A DNA stretch of 64,000 nt from Haemophilus parainfluenzae. Lineage in GTDB: Bacteria; Pseudomonadota; Gammaproteobacteria; Enterobacterales; Pasteurellaceae. Below are positions 26,789-37,188 of this stretch, one piece after another; the first letter of the stretch is position 1, and the number at the start of each line of letters is the position of its first letter. The position numbers and the translations under genes are program-made. A model generated the notes under the pieces. The model worked only from the letters and a program-made list of their open reading frames with translations. It made no database searches and was not told the DNA's origin. The stretch is from NCBI RefSeq assembly GCF_003252795.1, contig NZ_QEPQ01000002.1:372001-436000 (forward strand). The letters run 5' to 3'.

Positions 26789-28284
26789 TAGTTAGCCGCC
26801 TTAGGTTTACGTCTGCGGTAATATTTTTTCTTCGGCGCTGGATGCAATTTTTGTTGCTCTTGAACCAACTGGCGACGTTGTTCTTGATTGCTGAGTTGGT
26901 ACTCATGCCACCATTTTGCGAGTTCAACGGTTTCACCGCCTTCCACTTCAGCACGCATCGCCAATAAATCAAAGGCTGCACGGAATTTTTGATGTTCCAT
27001 CGTGCGAGCAGGGTGAGAACCGGTGCGTTTAAGCAGTTGTAATTGCAACATCCAAATATCACGAATGACGGATGTATGACGACGAGGTGCGGCTAATGAT
27101 CGGCATAATTGATCAAGCACTTCATTGCCTGCAAGGGCATAAGCATCGTGATTGTTTAATCCACCTTCATTTTTCAGCACATCCACTTTTTCACGCAATG
27201 GATACCAGAAGAATGCCGCGAATAAAAAGGCAGGATTAATGCGCAATTTATCGGCGATACGTTCATCAGTTGAATTTAACGAAGTTAAAATCATGCGCTC
27301 CGCAAGGCTGTCTTCTTTTTCGGTGAAATAAGGCGTTAAGCTCGGGAAAAGCTGTTCAAATAAGCCATATTGGCGAAGTAATTTATAGGTTTTTACACCA
27401 TTGCCAGACTGCAATAATTTTAGACTTTCATCGAATAAACGCGCCGGTGGAATATTTTTAAGCAATGGCGCAAGCTCACGAATTGGCTGTTCACTTGGTT
27501 TTTCCAAGAACATATCCAATTTCGCCATAAAACGCACAGAGCGTAACATACGCACAGGATCTTCTTGATAACGGGTAACGGGATCACCAATCAGACGTAA
27601 TTTCCCGTTTTTCAGATCATCAATCCCGTTGAAGTAATCACGTAAGGTATTATCTTGCGGATTGTAGTAAAGGGCATTTACAGTGAAATCACGGCGTTCG
27701 GCATCTTGTTCAATGGTGCCGTACACGTTATCACGTAGTAACATTCCTTCATCGCTTTGTTTCGCTTGATTTTCGCTGCGCGCATCCGAATGGTTTGCAC
27801 GGAATGTGGCCACTTCGATCACGTCTCGACCAAACATAATATGCGCAAGGCGGAAACGACGACCAACTAAACGGCACTGACGTTGGAATACGGCCTGAAT
27901 TTGGTCTGGACGTGCGTTAGTCGCTACATCAAAATCTTTTGGATGTTTACCTAATAATAAATCACGCAAACACCCCCCAACGATATAAGCTTCATAACCT
28001 TGTCGTTGCAATTTTTCTACCACAGTGATGGCATTACGGCTAAACATACGTGGATTAATGCCGAAATGAGAGGCTTTCACGCTATGTTTGTCGTAGCGAG
28101 ACGCTTGTGTGTTGCTTTTCTTATGGTGAGAAGAGGACGGGGCGATCTTGGGTTGTGAACGCTCTGTTTTTGAAATGTTTGATTTTTTGGTTTTAGGCGC
28201 CGTTTTGGGAATTGGCGAATTTATATTGGTTTCGGTTTCTTTTTTAGTTTTTTTACCAAATAAATTTTTTATATAAGTAAGAAT
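26788..28284 (-). CDS. pcnB: Poly(A) polymerase I PcnB, probable AUU start
   Basis: Adds 3' poly(A) tails that speed RNA decay. The nucleotidyltransferase core has VGGCLRDLLLGKHPKDFDVATNA near residues 97-119, RRDFTVNALYY and RFRLAHIMFGRD; the C-terminus is basic (PAPKKKYYRRRKPKAAN) as in other PcnB. An open frame from a GTG at 28080 gives 430 residues but has no ribosome site. Upstream, the frame stays open for 68 more codons with no ATG, GTG, TTG or CTG, reaching an ATT at 28282-28284 that has GGAG six bases before it. E. coli pcnB is known to start at AUU, so I annotate 498 residues with a lysine-rich N-terminal extension. Rare initiation would keep the enzyme scarce. Confidence 0.82.
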   Translation of the reverse strand: MLTYIKNLFGKKTKKETETNINSPIPKTAPKTKKSNISKTERSQPKIAPSSSHHKKSNTQASRYDKHSVKASHFGINPRMFSRNAITVVEKLQRQGYEAYIVGGCLRDLLLGKHPKDFDVATNARPDQIQAVFQRQCRLVGRRFRLAHIMFGRDVIEVATFRANHSDARSENQAKQSDEGMLLRDNVYGTIEQDAERRDFTVNALYYNPQDNTLRDYFNGIDDLKNGKLRLIGDPVTRYQEDPVRMLRSVRFMAKLDMFLEKPSEQPIRELAPLLKNIPPARLFDESLKLLQSGNGVKTYKLLRQYGLFEQLFPSLTPYFTEKEDSLAERMILTSLNSTDERIADKLRINPAFLFAAFFWYPLREKVDVLKNEGGLNNHDAYALAGNEVLDQLCRSLAAPRRHTSVIRDIWMLQLQLLKRTGSHPARTMEHQKFRAAFDLLAMRAEVEGGETVELAKWWHEYQLSNQEQRRQLVQEQQKLHPAPKKKYYRRRKPKAAN

Positions 28285-28294
28285 AATTTACTCC
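28282..28294 (-). promoter_or_regulatory. Ribosome binding site and AUU start codon of pcnB
   Basis: On the minus strand GGAG (28291-28294), then TAAATT, then ATT (28282-28284). The TAA is an in-frame stop, so initiation must lie downstream of it. A second ATT at 28285-28287 is only three bases from the GGAG and is less suitable. Confidence 0.75.
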
Positions 28295-28330
28295 ATTCTC
28301 TATGTTCAATGCGCATTTGATAAAAACACG

Positions 28331-28365
28331 AAAAGTGCGGTTGTTTTTGACCGCACTTTTTTGTT
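28331..28365 (-). terminator. Uptake-sequence dyad terminator downstream of dksA
   Basis: AAAAGTGCGGT and ACCGCACTTTT are inverted around TGTTTTTG, flanked by A and T runs. On the minus strand it lies between dksA and pcnB, so it should limit readthrough. Confidence 0.8.
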
Positions 28366-28381
28366 GGGTTACTTAAATAAA

Positions 28382-28819
28382 TTAACCTGCGACTTGTTTT
28401 TCACGAATTTCAGCAAGAGTTTTGCAATCGATACAAAGATCAGCTGTAGGGCGTGCTTCTAAACGACGAATACCAATTTCTTCGCCACAAGAATCACAAT
28501 AACCGAAATCATCGGTATCTAATTTTTTCAATGTGTATTCAATCTTTTTCATTAATTTACGTTCACGATCGCGGTTACGTAATTCAAGACTGAATTCTTC
28601 TTCTTGCGTCGCACGGTCAGCCGGATCAGGGAAGTTTGATGCTTCATCTTGCATATGAGCAACTGTTCTTGATGCTTCTTCCACAATTTGCTCGTGCCAC
28701 GCAGTTAAAATTTTTCTGAAATGAAGAATCTGATCTTCATTCATGTATTCTTCATCTTTCTTTGGTTGATAAGGCTTAACACCGGCTAAATCCAGCAAAC
28801 TTAGAGATGCCTTAGACAT
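28382..28819 (-). CDS. dksA: RNA polymerase-binding transcription factor DksA
   Basis: Secondary-channel regulator that acts with ppGpp to repress stable-RNA promoters and activate amino-acid genes. An N-terminal helix is followed by a long coiled-coil (about residues 30-105) and the C4 zinc finger [12 protein letters not shown]...CIDC at about 114-138. The length, 145 residues, is close to the usual 151. The start is ATG 28819 with GGAG upstream. Two tRNA promoters in this window have the GC-rich discriminators that DksA/ppGpp typically act on. The gluQ gene that often separates dksA from pcnB in enterics is absent. Confidence 0.96.
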   Translation of the reverse strand: MSKASLSLLDLAGVKPYQPKKDEEYMNEDQILHFRKILTAWHEQIVEEASRTVAHMQDEASNFPDPADRATQEEEFSLELRNRDRERKLMKKIEYTLKKLDTDDFGYCDSCGEEIGIRRLEARPTADLCIDCKTLAEIREKQVAG

Positions 28820-28984
28820 TGATAACTCCTAATGTAGTAAAGATTTAAACGACTTCCTGTCTTGTTGTTTTGATTGATTCTTATCAGCTAAAAAATAGCT
28901 GACATAAGAACCCTGTTTTTTAAGGGCGATATAAATAGCAGAACTTCACCTATTTAGCAAATAAATTTAGCCTAGAAATTTCAA

Positions 28985-29006
28985 ATTTGCGATCGTGGTC
29001 GCAAAA
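28985..29006. promoter_or_regulatory. CRP-S (Sxy-dependent competence) site upstream of comEC/rec2
   Basis: TTTGCGATCGTGGTCGCAAAA contains TGCGA (28988-28992), six bases, then TCGCA (28999-29003). The C at the second position of each half-site core, in place of T, marks the competence-type CRP-S site that needs Sxy with CRP. It lies 76 bp before the comEC start. Confidence 0.88.
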
Positions 29007-29081
29007 AACGGTATGTTTATTTGCTTATTTGTAAACTTAAGGCTAGGTTGCCTTACTTTCTCGCTATAAATCACACTTAAA

Positions 29082-31484
29082 ATGAAAATCACGCTATTTC
29101 AATTGTGCATGATGCTCATTGTTTCAGCCTTATCCTTGCTTGTCGTGCCCGATTTTTTACTGTTCACTTGGCAACAGGCTGGGCTGAGCATTTTAATGTT
29201 GGTTATGACCGCACTTTGTTTCCATTGGTTCAATTATTTTAAAGTCAGAAATTTTTGCATAAGCAGTATTTCGTTTTTGCTTACGTTGGCTTATGCACAT
29301 TCACCAGCCTTATCGTTATTGGGACAAGCAGAGAAAATTTCAAGTTTACCGAATAAAATCACATTAGATCTCCAGATTTCAGAAATTCTTCATCAACAAG
29401 ATTATCAAACGTTGGTTGCGACAACGTCTTTATTTGATGGGCAGGAACAACGGATTTTTATTAATTGGAAAGCGCCGGAAAAGCCACAAGTAGGTGAAAT
29501 TTGGCAGGCAGAAGTAAAACTTCGACCTATTTCTGCAAGACTTAATCACGGGGGATTTGATCGACAGCAATGGTATTTTTCCAAAAGAATTATTGCCGTA
29601 GGGAATGTGAAAAGTGCGGTCAAAATTGGGGAAGATTTTTCTTACCGCACCGATTTTCTACAGAATAGCCTTAAGCTGACGGAAGGGTTTTCTTTACAAG
29701 GTTTACTTATCGCATTGGCATTTGGTGAGCGGGCTTGGCTGGATAATAAAACGTGGCTGATTTATCAACAAACGAATACAGCACATTTGATTGCTATTTC
29801 AGGATTACATATCGGTTTAGCAATGGGGATAGGCTTTTTCTTTGCTCGATTATTGCAACTTGCACTGCCTACACGCTTTATTTCACAACAGTTTCCGCTT
29901 TGCTTTGGTGTGTTGATTGCTTTAGGTTATGCCTATTTAGCTGGATTTAGTTTACCGACCTTTCGTGCAATGATGGCATTGCTTTTTATTGCAATCCTTC
30001 AATGTTCGCGACGATATTACACGCCTTCGCAAATGCTGTGTTTGGTGGTGGCATTTTTGCTTTTTTGTGATCCGCTTATGCCGCTTTCGGTGAGCTTTTG
30101 GCTTTCAATTGGTGCTGTTGCCTGTCTGATTGTGTGGTACCGATATGTTCCCTTATCAATCATTGAATGGCGACATCAAAAATTATCCCGCAAAGTGCGG
30201 TGGATTTTGGGCTTGTTTCATTTGCAGTTAGGGCTGTTGATTTTATTCACGCCCATCCAGCTTTTCTTTTTTAATGGCTTGGCGTTAAATGGATTCTTGG
30301 CGAATTTAATCGCGGTGCCCTTGTATAGCTTCTTACTGGTACCCTTGATTCTCTTTGCGGTGTTGACCCATGGTGCATTTTCTTCTTGGCCTCTTTCAAA
30401 TGCGATTGCTCAAGGTATTACGCAATGCCTCAGTTTTTTCCAAGGATCGTATGTTCCGATTTCGATGAATTTATCTTTCATTTTGACCGCACTTTTAAGT
30501 CTTGTTTTTGGCGGAATGTTATATGGGTTGTATTTAGTATCTCAAGTTCAAACAAAAAACACACCGTTAAAACCAAGTCGATTTTTCACATTTAATAAAA
30601 CAAAAATCTTATCACCAGAAGAGTATAAACGAGCTCTTTGGGGCGTAATTCTTATTTTTAGTGTTTGTATGAGTACGCTTGGGTATCGATATCTCACGAA
30701 ACCAAAATGGCAGTTAGATACGTTAGATGTGGGACAAGGTTTAGCAACCTTAATTGTAAAAGAAGGAAAAGGCGTGTTGTATGACACAGGGCCCGCCTGG
30801 CAGAGTGGGATAGGGGCATCTTCCATGGCAGAATTGGAAATATTGCCTTATCTTCAACGGGAAGGTGTCGAACTTGAAACCTTAATTTTAAGCCATGATG
30901 ATAATGACCATTCAGGTGGTGCTAAAGCGATTTTAGCCGCATATCCAGAGATTGAACTGATCACACCTTCTCGTAAAAACTATAGCGAAACGCACCGCAC
31001 TTTTTGTCTTCAGGGGAAACAATGGTCGTGGCGAGGGCTCGATTTTAAAGTTCTTTCACCCGCGCAAATAACAGACAGGGCAGAGAATCCCCAATCTTGC
31101 GTGATTTTACTCATGGATGGACAGTATCAGATTCTTTTAACCGGTGATGCTGATGTGGCAACAGAAAGATCTTTTGCTGAAAACCTCGGCAAGATTAACG
31201 TGTTACAGGTAGGGCATCATGGCAGTAAAACCTCAACAGGCGAGTTTTTACTGGCACAGACAAAACCGGATATCGCTTTAATTTCAAGTGGACGATGGAA
31301 TGCGTGGAATTTTCCTCATCCAACCGTGATTGAACGATTAAATCGTTATCAAAGTGCGGTAGAAAATACCGCTATTTCAGGTCATATAAGGTTAAATTTT
31401 ACTGAAAAGGGCATTGAAATTGAAAAGGCGAGAGAGGATTTTTCACCTTGGTTTGCCCGTGTAATTGGATTATCCCCGAAATAA
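29082..31484 (+). CDS. comEC: DNA internalization protein ComEC/Rec2
   Basis: Inner-membrane channel for uptake of single-stranded DNA during natural transformation. The N-terminal part has two helices and a soluble OB-like region (about 60-190), followed by the Competence membrane domain with about seven or more helices containing [17 protein letters not shown]-terminal metallo-beta-lactamase-like domain starts at [13 protein letters not shown], with HDDNDHSGG near residue 605, LLTGDAD and [11 protein letters not shown]. The 800-residue length is usual for Rec2. In-frame uptake sequences occur several times (for example 29612 and 31345). Control through the CRP-S site at 28985 is expected. 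Confidence 0.95.
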   Translation: MKITLFQLCMMLIVSALSLLVVPDFLLFTWQQAGLSILMLVMTALCFHWFNYFKVRNFCISSISFLLTLAYAHSPALSLLGQAEKISSLPNKITLDLQISEILHQQDYQTLVATTSLFDGQEQRIFINWKAPEKPQVGEIWQAEVKLRPISARLNHGGFDRQQWYFSKRIIAVGNVKSAVKIGEDFSYRTDFLQNSLKLTEGFSLQGLLIALAFGERAWLDNKTWLIYQQTNTAHLIAISGLHIGLAMGIGFFFARLLQLALPTRFISQQFPLCFGVLIALGYAYLAGFSLPTFRAMMALLFIAILQCSRRYYTPSQMLCLVVAFLLFCDPLMPLSVSFWLSIGAVACLIVWYRYVPLSIIEWRHQKLSRKVRWILGLFHLQLGLLILFTPIQLFFFNGLALNGFLANLIAVPLYSFLLVPLILFAVLTHGAFSSWPLSNAIAQGITQCLSFFQGSYVPISMNLSFILTALLSLVFGGMLYGLYLVSQVQTKNTPLKPSRFFTFNKTKILSPEEYKRALWGVILIFSVCMSTLGYRYLTKPKWQLDTLDVGQGLATLIVKEGKGVLYDTGPAWQSGIGASSMAELEILPYLQREGVELETLILSHDDNDHSGGAKAILAAYPEIELITPSRKNYSETHRTFCLQGKQWSWRGLDFKVLSPAQITDRAENPQSCVILLMDGQYQILLTGDADVATERSFAENLGKINVLQVGHHGSKTSTGEFLLAQTKPDIALISSGRWNAWNFPHPTVIERLNRYQSAVENTAISGHIRLNFTEKGIEIEKAREDFSPWFARVIGLSPK

Positions 31485-31521
31485 CAGGTACAATGCAGCC
31501 AATTTTTATGAAGACAATGTG

Positions 31522-33285
31522 ATGCAAGAACAAACTATGCAAGATAAAGATTTCTCAACCTCGCAAACTTTTAAGCGTTTATGGCCGATGATTTCACCTT
31601 TTAAATCGGGTTTATTTGTCGCTGCTGTCGCTCTCGTTTTTAATGCATTGGCTGATTCAGGCCTTATTTATATGCTTAAACCATTGCTTGATGATGGTTT
31701 CGGAAAAGCTGATCATTCTTTCTTGAAAATGATGGCATTTGTTGTTGTTGGCATGATTATGTTGCGTGGTGTGACCAACTTTATCTCTACTTATTGCCTT
31801 GCTTGGGTATCTGGTAAAGTAGTGATGATTATGCGCCGTCGTTTGTTTAAACATTTAATGTTTATGCCGGTAAGTTTCTTTGATCGTAATTCAACGGGGA
31901 AATTGCTTTCTCGTATTACCTACGATTCAGAAATGATTGCCAACTCTTCATCTAGTTCATTAGTGACGATTGTTCGTGAAGGTGCCTATTTAATTTCATT
32001 GCTCGTGGTGATGTTCTATACCAGTTGGGAATTGACGTTAGTGCTTTTCGTCATTGGACCAATTATTGCGGTGCTTATCCGTGTGGTATCCAAGATTTTC
32101 CGTAAGCTTAGTAAAAATATGCAAGATTCCATGGGGGAATTAACTTCTGCGACAGAACAAATGCTAAAAGGGCATAAAGAGGTGCTGTCTTTTGGTGGGC
32201 AATTAGTGGAAGAAGAGCGTTTCGATAAAGTCAGTAACGATATGCGTCGTAAAGGCATGAAGATGGTCACTGCAGATGCCATTTCTGATCCTGTTGTACA
32301 AGTGATTGCTTCTTTGGCGTTATCCGCGGTGCTTTATTTGGCAACCACACCATTAATCGCGGATGATAATTTAACTGCGGGTTCTTTTACGGTAGTCTTT
32401 TCTTCCATGTTAGCGATGATGCGTCCGTTGAAATCTTTGACGAATGTGAACTCACAGTTTCAACGTGGTATGGCGGCTTGTCAGACATTATTTGCCATCT
32501 TAGATTTGGAAACAGAGAAAGATAATGGCACCTATAAAGCAGAACCCGCAAAAGGTGATTTAGAATTTAAAAACGTGAGTTTTGCTTATGAGGGAAAAGA
32601 AGAGAAAGCCTTAAATAATATCTCTTTTAGTGTGCCTGCAGGAAAAACTGTGGCTTTAGTGGGACGTTCAGGTTCGGGGAAATCAACGATTGCCAATTTG
32701 GTAACGCGTTTCTATGATATTGAAGAAGGCGAAATTTTATTAGATGGCGTAAGAATTCAAGATTATCGTTTATCTAATTTACGTGAGAATTGTTCTGTCG
32801 TTTCTCAACAAGTACATTTATTTAACGATACGATTGCCAATAATATTGCTTACGCGGCAGAAGATAAATACAGTCGTGAGCAAATTGTCGAAGCGGCAAA
32901 AGCAGCTTATGCCCTGGAGTTTATCGAGAAGCTTCCACAAGGTTTTGATACAGTAATCGGCGAAAATGGTGCGAGTCTTTCTGGCGGCCAACGTCAGCGT
33001 TTAGCCATTGCTCGTGCGCTATTGCGTAATTCACCTGTCTTAATTTTAGATGAAGCGACGTCTGCACTCGATACCGAATCTGAACGTGCGATTCAGTCTG
33101 CGTTAGAAGAACTGAAGAAAGATCGTACGGTATTGGTAATTGCACATCGTTTATCAACCATTGAAAATGCCGATGAAATCTTAGTTATTGAACACGGTGA
33201 AATTAAAGAACGCGGTACGCATCAAGATTTATTAGCACTTGATGGTGCGTATAAACAATTATACAGTATGCAGTTTAGCGGATAA
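31522..33285 (+). CDS. msbA: Lipid A export ATP-binding/permease protein MsbA
   Basis: Homodimeric ABC exporter that flips lipid A-core across the inner membrane. Six helices lie in residues about 25-320. The ATPase domain has Walker [10 protein letters not shown] near 381, signature LSGGQRQR near 486, Walker [12 protein letters not shown], and the H-loop IAHRLST. I choose ATG 31522 ([11 protein letters not shown]), giving 587 residues; the frame is open further upstream but overlaps comEC. The gene lies 37 bp after comEC. A hairpin follows, then lpxK, which makes a lipid A module with kdsB. Confidence 0.94.
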   Translation: MQEQTMQDKDFSTSQTFKRLWPMISPFKSGLFVAAVALVFNALADSGLIYMLKPLLDDGFGKADHSFLKMMAFVVVGMIMLRGVTNFISTYCLAWVSGKVVMIMRRRLFKHLMFMPVSFFDRNSTGKLLSRITYDSEMIANSSSSSLVTIVREGAYLISLLVVMFYTSWELTLVLFVIGPIIAVLIRVVSKIFRKLSKNMQDSMGELTSATEQMLKGHKEVLSFGGQLVEEERFDKVSNDMRRKGMKMVTADAISDPVVQVIASLALSAVLYLATTPLIADDNLTAGSFTVVFSSMLAMMRPLKSLTNVNSQFQRGMAACQTLFAILDLETEKDNGTYKAEPAKGDLEFKNVSFAYEGKEEKALNNISFSVPAGKTVALVGRSGSGKSTIANLVTRFYDIEEGEILLDGVRIQDYRLSNLRENCSVVSQQVHLFNDTIANNIAYAAEDKYSREQIVEAAKAAYALEFIEKLPQGFDTVIGENGASLSGGQRQRLAIARALLRNSPVLILDEATSALDTESERAIQSALEELKKDRTVLVIAHRLSTIENADEILVIEHGEIKERGTHQDLLALDGAYKQLYSMQFSG

Positions 33286-33293
33286 TATAATAA

Positions 33294-33317
33294 GGGCGAA
33301 CCAATGTGTTCGCCCAA
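33294..33317. other. Hairpin between msbA and lpxK
   Basis: GGGCGAAC (33294-33301) and GTTCGCCC (33308-33315) form a perfect eight-base stem without a downstream T run. It could stabilise or moderate the msbA-lpxK transcript. A similar GGGCGGAAC...GTTCCGCC hairpin with a T run follows the TerC-family gene. Confidence 0.6.
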
Positions 33318-33338
33318 AATCAATATAGGATAAATGAA

Positions 33339-34319
33339 ATGCCTTTTTGGTACTCTAATTCAAAGTTTGCTTGGTTGCTCCTGCCTTTTTCACTGCTATT
33401 TTGGTTGATTAGCCAAATTCGCCGAGCATTATTTTCCCTAAATATTTTATCCTCTTATAAATCTCCGAAACCGGTCATTATTGTCGGTAATCTTTCTGTT
33501 GGCGGAAATGGTAAAACGCCTGTCGTGGTGTGGCTAGTTGAAGAGTTACAAAAACAAGGATTGCGTGTAGGCGTGATTTCTCGTGGTTATGGTAGCCAAT
33601 CTAAAATCTATCCTTTGCTTGTCACTTCTGAAACAGATCCCGTTCAAGGGGGGGATGAACCTGTTTTAATTGCTAAAAGAACAGGTGTGCCTGTGGTGAT
33701 TTCACCGAATCGTCAACACGCTATCGAATTACTCTTGAAAACACAGGATTGTGATCTCATTATTTCTGATGATGGATTACAACATTATAAGTTGCAACGC
33801 GATATTGAGATTGTTGTGATGGACGCAGAGCGAGCTTTAGGCAATGGCTTTGTATTGCCCGCAGGGCCTTTGCGTGAATTACCAAGTCGTTTAAAAAGTG
33901 TGGACTTTGTGATTACTAATGGCGGAAAAAATGCTTATTCAGATGCCATTATGCAATTGGTTCCTCACTATGCGATTAATTTAGTGACGGCAGAAAAACG
34001 CTTGCTAAGTGAGTTTACCCAAGGTTCAGCCATTGCGGGAATTGGCAATCCTCAACGTTTTTTCACGATGTTGGAAAATTTAAATATTCGTTTAGCCAAT
34101 ACGAAAGCTTTTCAAGATCATCAACATTTTGAGCCACAATTATTAGAAAAACTCGCTGAAAATCAACCGCTCTTTATGACGGAAAAGGATGCCGTAAAAT
34201 GCCAAGCGTTTGCCAAAGAGAATTGGTGGTATGTCCCCGTTGATGCGGAGATTGTTGAGGCTGAAAATCAAGGTCAAAAACTCCCACAATTGTGGGAAAA
34301 AATTCGTCATTTAGTTTAA
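33339..34319 (+). CDS. lpxK: Tetraacyldisaccharide 4'-kinase LpxK
   Basis: Inner-membrane-associated kinase that phosphorylates the 4' position of the lipid A disaccharide. A single N-terminal hydrophobic helix (about 8-30) is followed by a P-loop [13 protein letters not shown] near residue 48-60 and a conserved DDGLQHYKL near 143. The ATG at 33339 has AGGAT upstream and gives 326 residues; the earlier GTG in the same frame lies inside the hairpin region. It acts in the pathway between lipid A disaccharide synthesis and Kdo transfer, fitting with kdsB and msbA. Confidence 0.94.
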   Translation: MPFWYSNSKFAWLLLPFSLLFWLISQIRRALFSLNILSSYKSPKPVIIVGNLSVGGNGKTPVVVWLVEELQKQGLRVGVISRGYGSQSKIYPLLVTSETDPVQGGDEPVLIAKRTGVPVVISPNRQHAIELLLKTQDCDLIISDDGLQHYKLQRDIEIVVMDAERALGNGFVLPAGPLRELPSRLKSVDFVITNGGKNAYSDAIMQLVPHYAINLVTAEKRLLSEFTQGSAIAGIGNPQRFFTMLENLNIRLANTKAFQDHQHFEPQLLEKLAENQPLFMTEKDAVKCQAFAKENWWYVPVDAEIVEAENQGQKLPQLWEKIRHLV

Positions 34320-34336
34320 CTCTATTCGAGTGAAAT

Positions 34337-34516
34337 ATGCGTGAGAAACTCAATCCTCGATTATTAGAAGTGCTCGCTTGCCCACGCTGTTTGGCAAGAT
34401 TGAAATATGATCAAGAAAATCAACGGCTCATTTGCCCTTTTGAGCAAGTGGCTTATCCTATTGAAAACGGCGTGCCGGTATTGTTGGCAGAAAAAGCCGA
34501 AACATTGAAAGAATAA
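34337..34516 (+). CDS. ycaR: Trm112-family small protein YcaR
   Basis: A 59-residue protein, easily missed because of its size: it starts MREKLNPRLLEVLACPRC and ends EKAETLKE. Trm112/YcaR proteins are small zinc-ribbon-like folds, but only three cysteines are visible here (C15, C18 and one in LICPFEQ), so a full zinc site is doubtful. The position between lpxK and kdsB is the same as in enterobacteria, where ycaR precedes kdsB. Gap to lpxK is 17 bp and to kdsB 9 bp. The molecular role is not established. Confidence 0.88.
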   Translation: MREKLNPRLLEVLACPRCLARLKYDQENQRLICPFEQVAYPIENGVPVLLAEKAETLKE

Positions 34517-34525
34517 GGAATGATT

Positions 34526-35284
34526 ATGTCATTTACAGTTATTATCCCTGCTCGTTTTGCATCGAGCCGCTTACCAGGTAAACCTCTAGCCGATATTGCC
34601 GGTAAGCCCATGATTCAGCATGTTTTTGAAAAAGCTCAGCAATCAGGCGCGAGCCGAGTGATTATTGCGACAGATAACGAACAAGTTGAAAAGGCCGCAA
34701 AAGCTTTTGGGGCAGAAGTTTGCATGACATCAGAAGCGCATAATTCTGGTACGGAACGTTTAGCAGAAGTAGTGAGTAAACTCGGAATTGCTGATGATGA
34801 AATTATTGTAAACATCCAAGGGGATGAACCGTTAATCCCCCCCGTTATTGTGAGTCAAGTGGCAGAGAATTTAGCGAAATTTAACGTGAATATGGCAACG
34901 CTTGCAGTAAAAATTCATGAAGCGGAAGAGTTATTTAATCCAAATGCCGTGAAAGTCGTTACGGATAAAGATGGCTACGTTTTATATTTTTCCCGTTCAG
35001 TAATCCCTTACGATCGTGATCAATTTATGCAATTAGAGGATATCTCAAAGGCACAACTTGCAGATGTGTATCTTCGCCATATTGGTATTTATGCTTACCG
35101 TGCGGGCTTTATTAAACAATATGTGCAATGGGCACCAACGCAGTTAGAAAACTTAGAGAAGTTAGAGCAACTTCGTGTATTGTGGTACGGTGAGCGTATT
35201 CATGTGGAATTGGCGAAAGAAGTCCCGGCTGTTGGTGTGGATACGGCTGAAGATTTAGAAAAAGTGCGGTCAATTTTGGCGTAG
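34526..35284 (+). CDS. kdsB: 3-deoxy-manno-octulosonate cytidylyltransferase KdsB
   Basis: Activates Kdo to CMP-Kdo for transfer to lipid A, in the cytoplasm. The nucleotidyltransferase opening [21 protein letters not shown] contains the CTP-binding R-x-x-S-x-R-L-x-G-K-P pattern, followed by [13 protein letters not shown] near 100. Two ATGs are available; AAGGA (34515-34519) fits the second at 34526, six bases downstream, and gives 252 residues. Its last codons include an uptake sequence (KVRSILA). Confidence 0.95.
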   Translation: MSFTVIIPARFASSRLPGKPLADIAGKPMIQHVFEKAQQSGASRVIIATDNEQVEKAAKAFGAEVCMTSEAHNSGTERLAEVVSKLGIADDEIIVNIQGDEPLIPPVIVSQVAENLAKFNVNMATLAVKIHEAEELFNPNAVKVVTDKDGYVLYFSRSVIPYDRDQFMQLEDISKAQLADVYLRHIGIYAYRAGFIKQYVQWAPTQLENLEKLEQLRVLWYGERIHVELAKEVPAVGVDTAEDLEKVRSILA

Positions 35285-35293
35285 TTTTTACTG

Positions 35294-37120
35294 ATGTTTG
35301 ATTCCAAGAAGTTTCTCTCAGACGTTTCTCATGAACCTGGTGTTTATCGTATGTATGACGATAAAGATCAGGTTATTTATGTGGGCAAAGCGAAAGATCT
35401 TAAAAAGCGACTTTCCAGCTATTTCCGCAAAAACTTAAGCAGCAAAAAAACAGAAGCGTTGGTGTCGTCAATTCATCATATCGATACAACCATTACTTCT
35501 TCTGAAACTGAAGCGTTATTGCTTGAGCATAATTTCATTAAGCTTTATCAGCCTCGTTATAACGTATTATTGCGAGATGATAAATCCTATCCTTTTATTT
35601 TACTGACGAAAGAACGTCATCCTCGTATTACTTCTTATCGCGGAACGAAAAAAATTGCAGGCGAATATTTTGGCCCTTATCCTCATGCCGGTGCAGTGCG
35701 TGAAACTTTGTCGTTAATGCAAAAATTGTTCCCTGTTCGTCAATGTGAAAATTCGGTTTATAACAATCGTTCCCGCCCTTGTTTGCAATATCAAATCGGG
35801 CGTTGCTCAGCACCTTGTGTGCCAGGTTATGTGACCGATGAAGAATATAACCAACAAGTTGAATTAGCACGACTATTTTTACAAGGAAAAGATCAGCAAG
35901 TATTAGATTACCTGATAGGCAAAATGGAGCAGGCTAGCCGAGACTTAGATTTTGAAGGGGCAGCACGTTATCGCGATCAAATTCAAGCGGTTCGTGCAGT
36001 TATCGAAAAACAATTCGTATCCAATGAGCGTTTGGACGACATGGATATTATGTCTATTGCGTATCAACATGGTTTAGCTTGTGTTCAGGTGATGTTTATT
36101 CGTCAAGGTAAAGTATTGGGCAACCGCAGTTATTTTCCTAAAGTGCCGGCTAATACAGATTTATCTGAACTCACAGCCACTTTTGTTGGGCAGTTTTATT
36201 TGCAAGGTCATCAGGGCAGAAGTATTCCTAATAGTATTATTGTGGATCATAAATTAGATGAAAAAGCTGAGCTTGAAGCCTTGTTAACTGAACAAGCCGG
36301 TCGAAAAGTGGTGATACAAGAATCCGCTAAAGGCGATAAAGGTAAATATCTACAACTAGCGCAAATTAATGCCAAAGCAGCTTTGGCAACGCAGCTCAAA
36401 CAATCTTCTCGAATGCACGAACGTTATCAAGCGCTTTGCGAATTGCTCGATATGCCTGAAATTAAACGTATGGAATGTTTTGATATTAGCCATACGATGG
36501 GGAATCAAACCGTGGCATCTTGCGTGGTATTTAATCAAGAAGGCCCACTGAAATCAGATTATCGCCGTTTTAATATTGAAGGCATTACTGGCGGCGATGA
36601 TTATGCAGCGATGGAGCAAGCCTTAAAGAAACGTTACGACCGAGATCTTGATGAAGATAAAATCCCCGATATTATTTTTATTGATGGTGGTAAAGGGCAG
36701 CTTAATCGTGCCTTAGAGGTTTTTCATCACCTCAACGTAAAATGGGATAAAAATCGACCGCACTTAATTGGTGTGGCAAAAGGTGTGGATCGTCGAGCAG
36801 GACAAGAAGTGTTGATTATCAGCAAACAAGATCGTGAGATTCACTTGCCGGATGATAGCCTTGCACTGCATTTAATCCAACATATTCGAGATGAAAGCCA
36901 TAATCATGCGATTAGTGGTCATCGTCAAAAACGCCAAAAAGCCTTTACCCAAAGTGGTTTAGAAACCATTGAAGGGGTAGGTGCTAAACGACGCCAAGCC
37001 TTGTTGAAATATTTAGGTGGATTACAAGGTGTCAAAAATGCCACATTGGATGAAATTGCCTCTGTACCTGGTATTTCTAAAGCCTTAGCAGAAAAGATTT
37101 TCGAGACCTTAAAAAGTTAG
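35294..37120 (+). CDS. uvrC: Excinuclease ABC subunit C (UvrC)
   Basis: Makes both incisions around damaged bases in nucleotide excision repair. The N-terminal GIY-YIG nuclease is seen as PGVYRMYD...[14 protein letters not shown] (residues about 13-40). A UVR motif (about 200-235) contacts UvrB. The RNase H-like half has [17 protein letters not shown] near 396, and two helix-hairpin-helix motifs finish the protein ([16 protein letters not shown] and [14 protein letters not shown]). At 608 residues it is full length. It lies nine bases after kdsB. No LexA box is evident. Confidence 0.96.
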   Translation: MFDSKKFLSDVSHEPGVYRMYDDKDQVIYVGKAKDLKKRLSSYFRKNLSSKKTEALVSSIHHIDTTITSSETEALLLEHNFIKLYQPRYNVLLRDDKSYPFILLTKERHPRITSYRGTKKIAGEYFGPYPHAGAVRETLSLMQKLFPVRQCENSVYNNRSRPCLQYQIGRCSAPCVPGYVTDEEYNQQVELARLFLQGKDQQVLDYLIGKMEQASRDLDFEGAARYRDQIQAVRAVIEKQFVSNERLDDMDIMSIAYQHGLACVQVMFIRQGKVLGNRSYFPKVPANTDLSELTATFVGQFYLQGHQGRSIPNSIIVDHKLDEKAELEALLTEQAGRKVVIQESAKGDKGKYLQLAQINAKAALATQLKQSSRMHERYQALCELLDMPEIKRMECFDISHTMGNQTVASCVVFNQEGPLKSDYRRFNIEGITGGDDYAAMEQALKKRYDRDLDEDKIPDIIFIDGGKGQLNRALEVFHHLNVKWDKNRPHLIGVAKGVDRRAGQEVLIISKQDREIHLPDDSLALHLIQHIRDESHNHAISGHRQKRQKAFTQSGLETIEGVGAKRRQALLKYLGGLQGVKNATLDEIASVPGISKALAEKIFETLKS

Positions 37121-37188
37121 GAAAAATCTTGATTTTCTACGTGAACTGTCTATGATTCAACCTTTCGGATTTTATATAGGAACATATT

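Noticed and set aside
28080-28082. GTG start for pcnB at 28080
   Set aside because: No ribosome site before it and 68 open codons upstream leading to an AUU with a good GGAG; kept only as the fallback.
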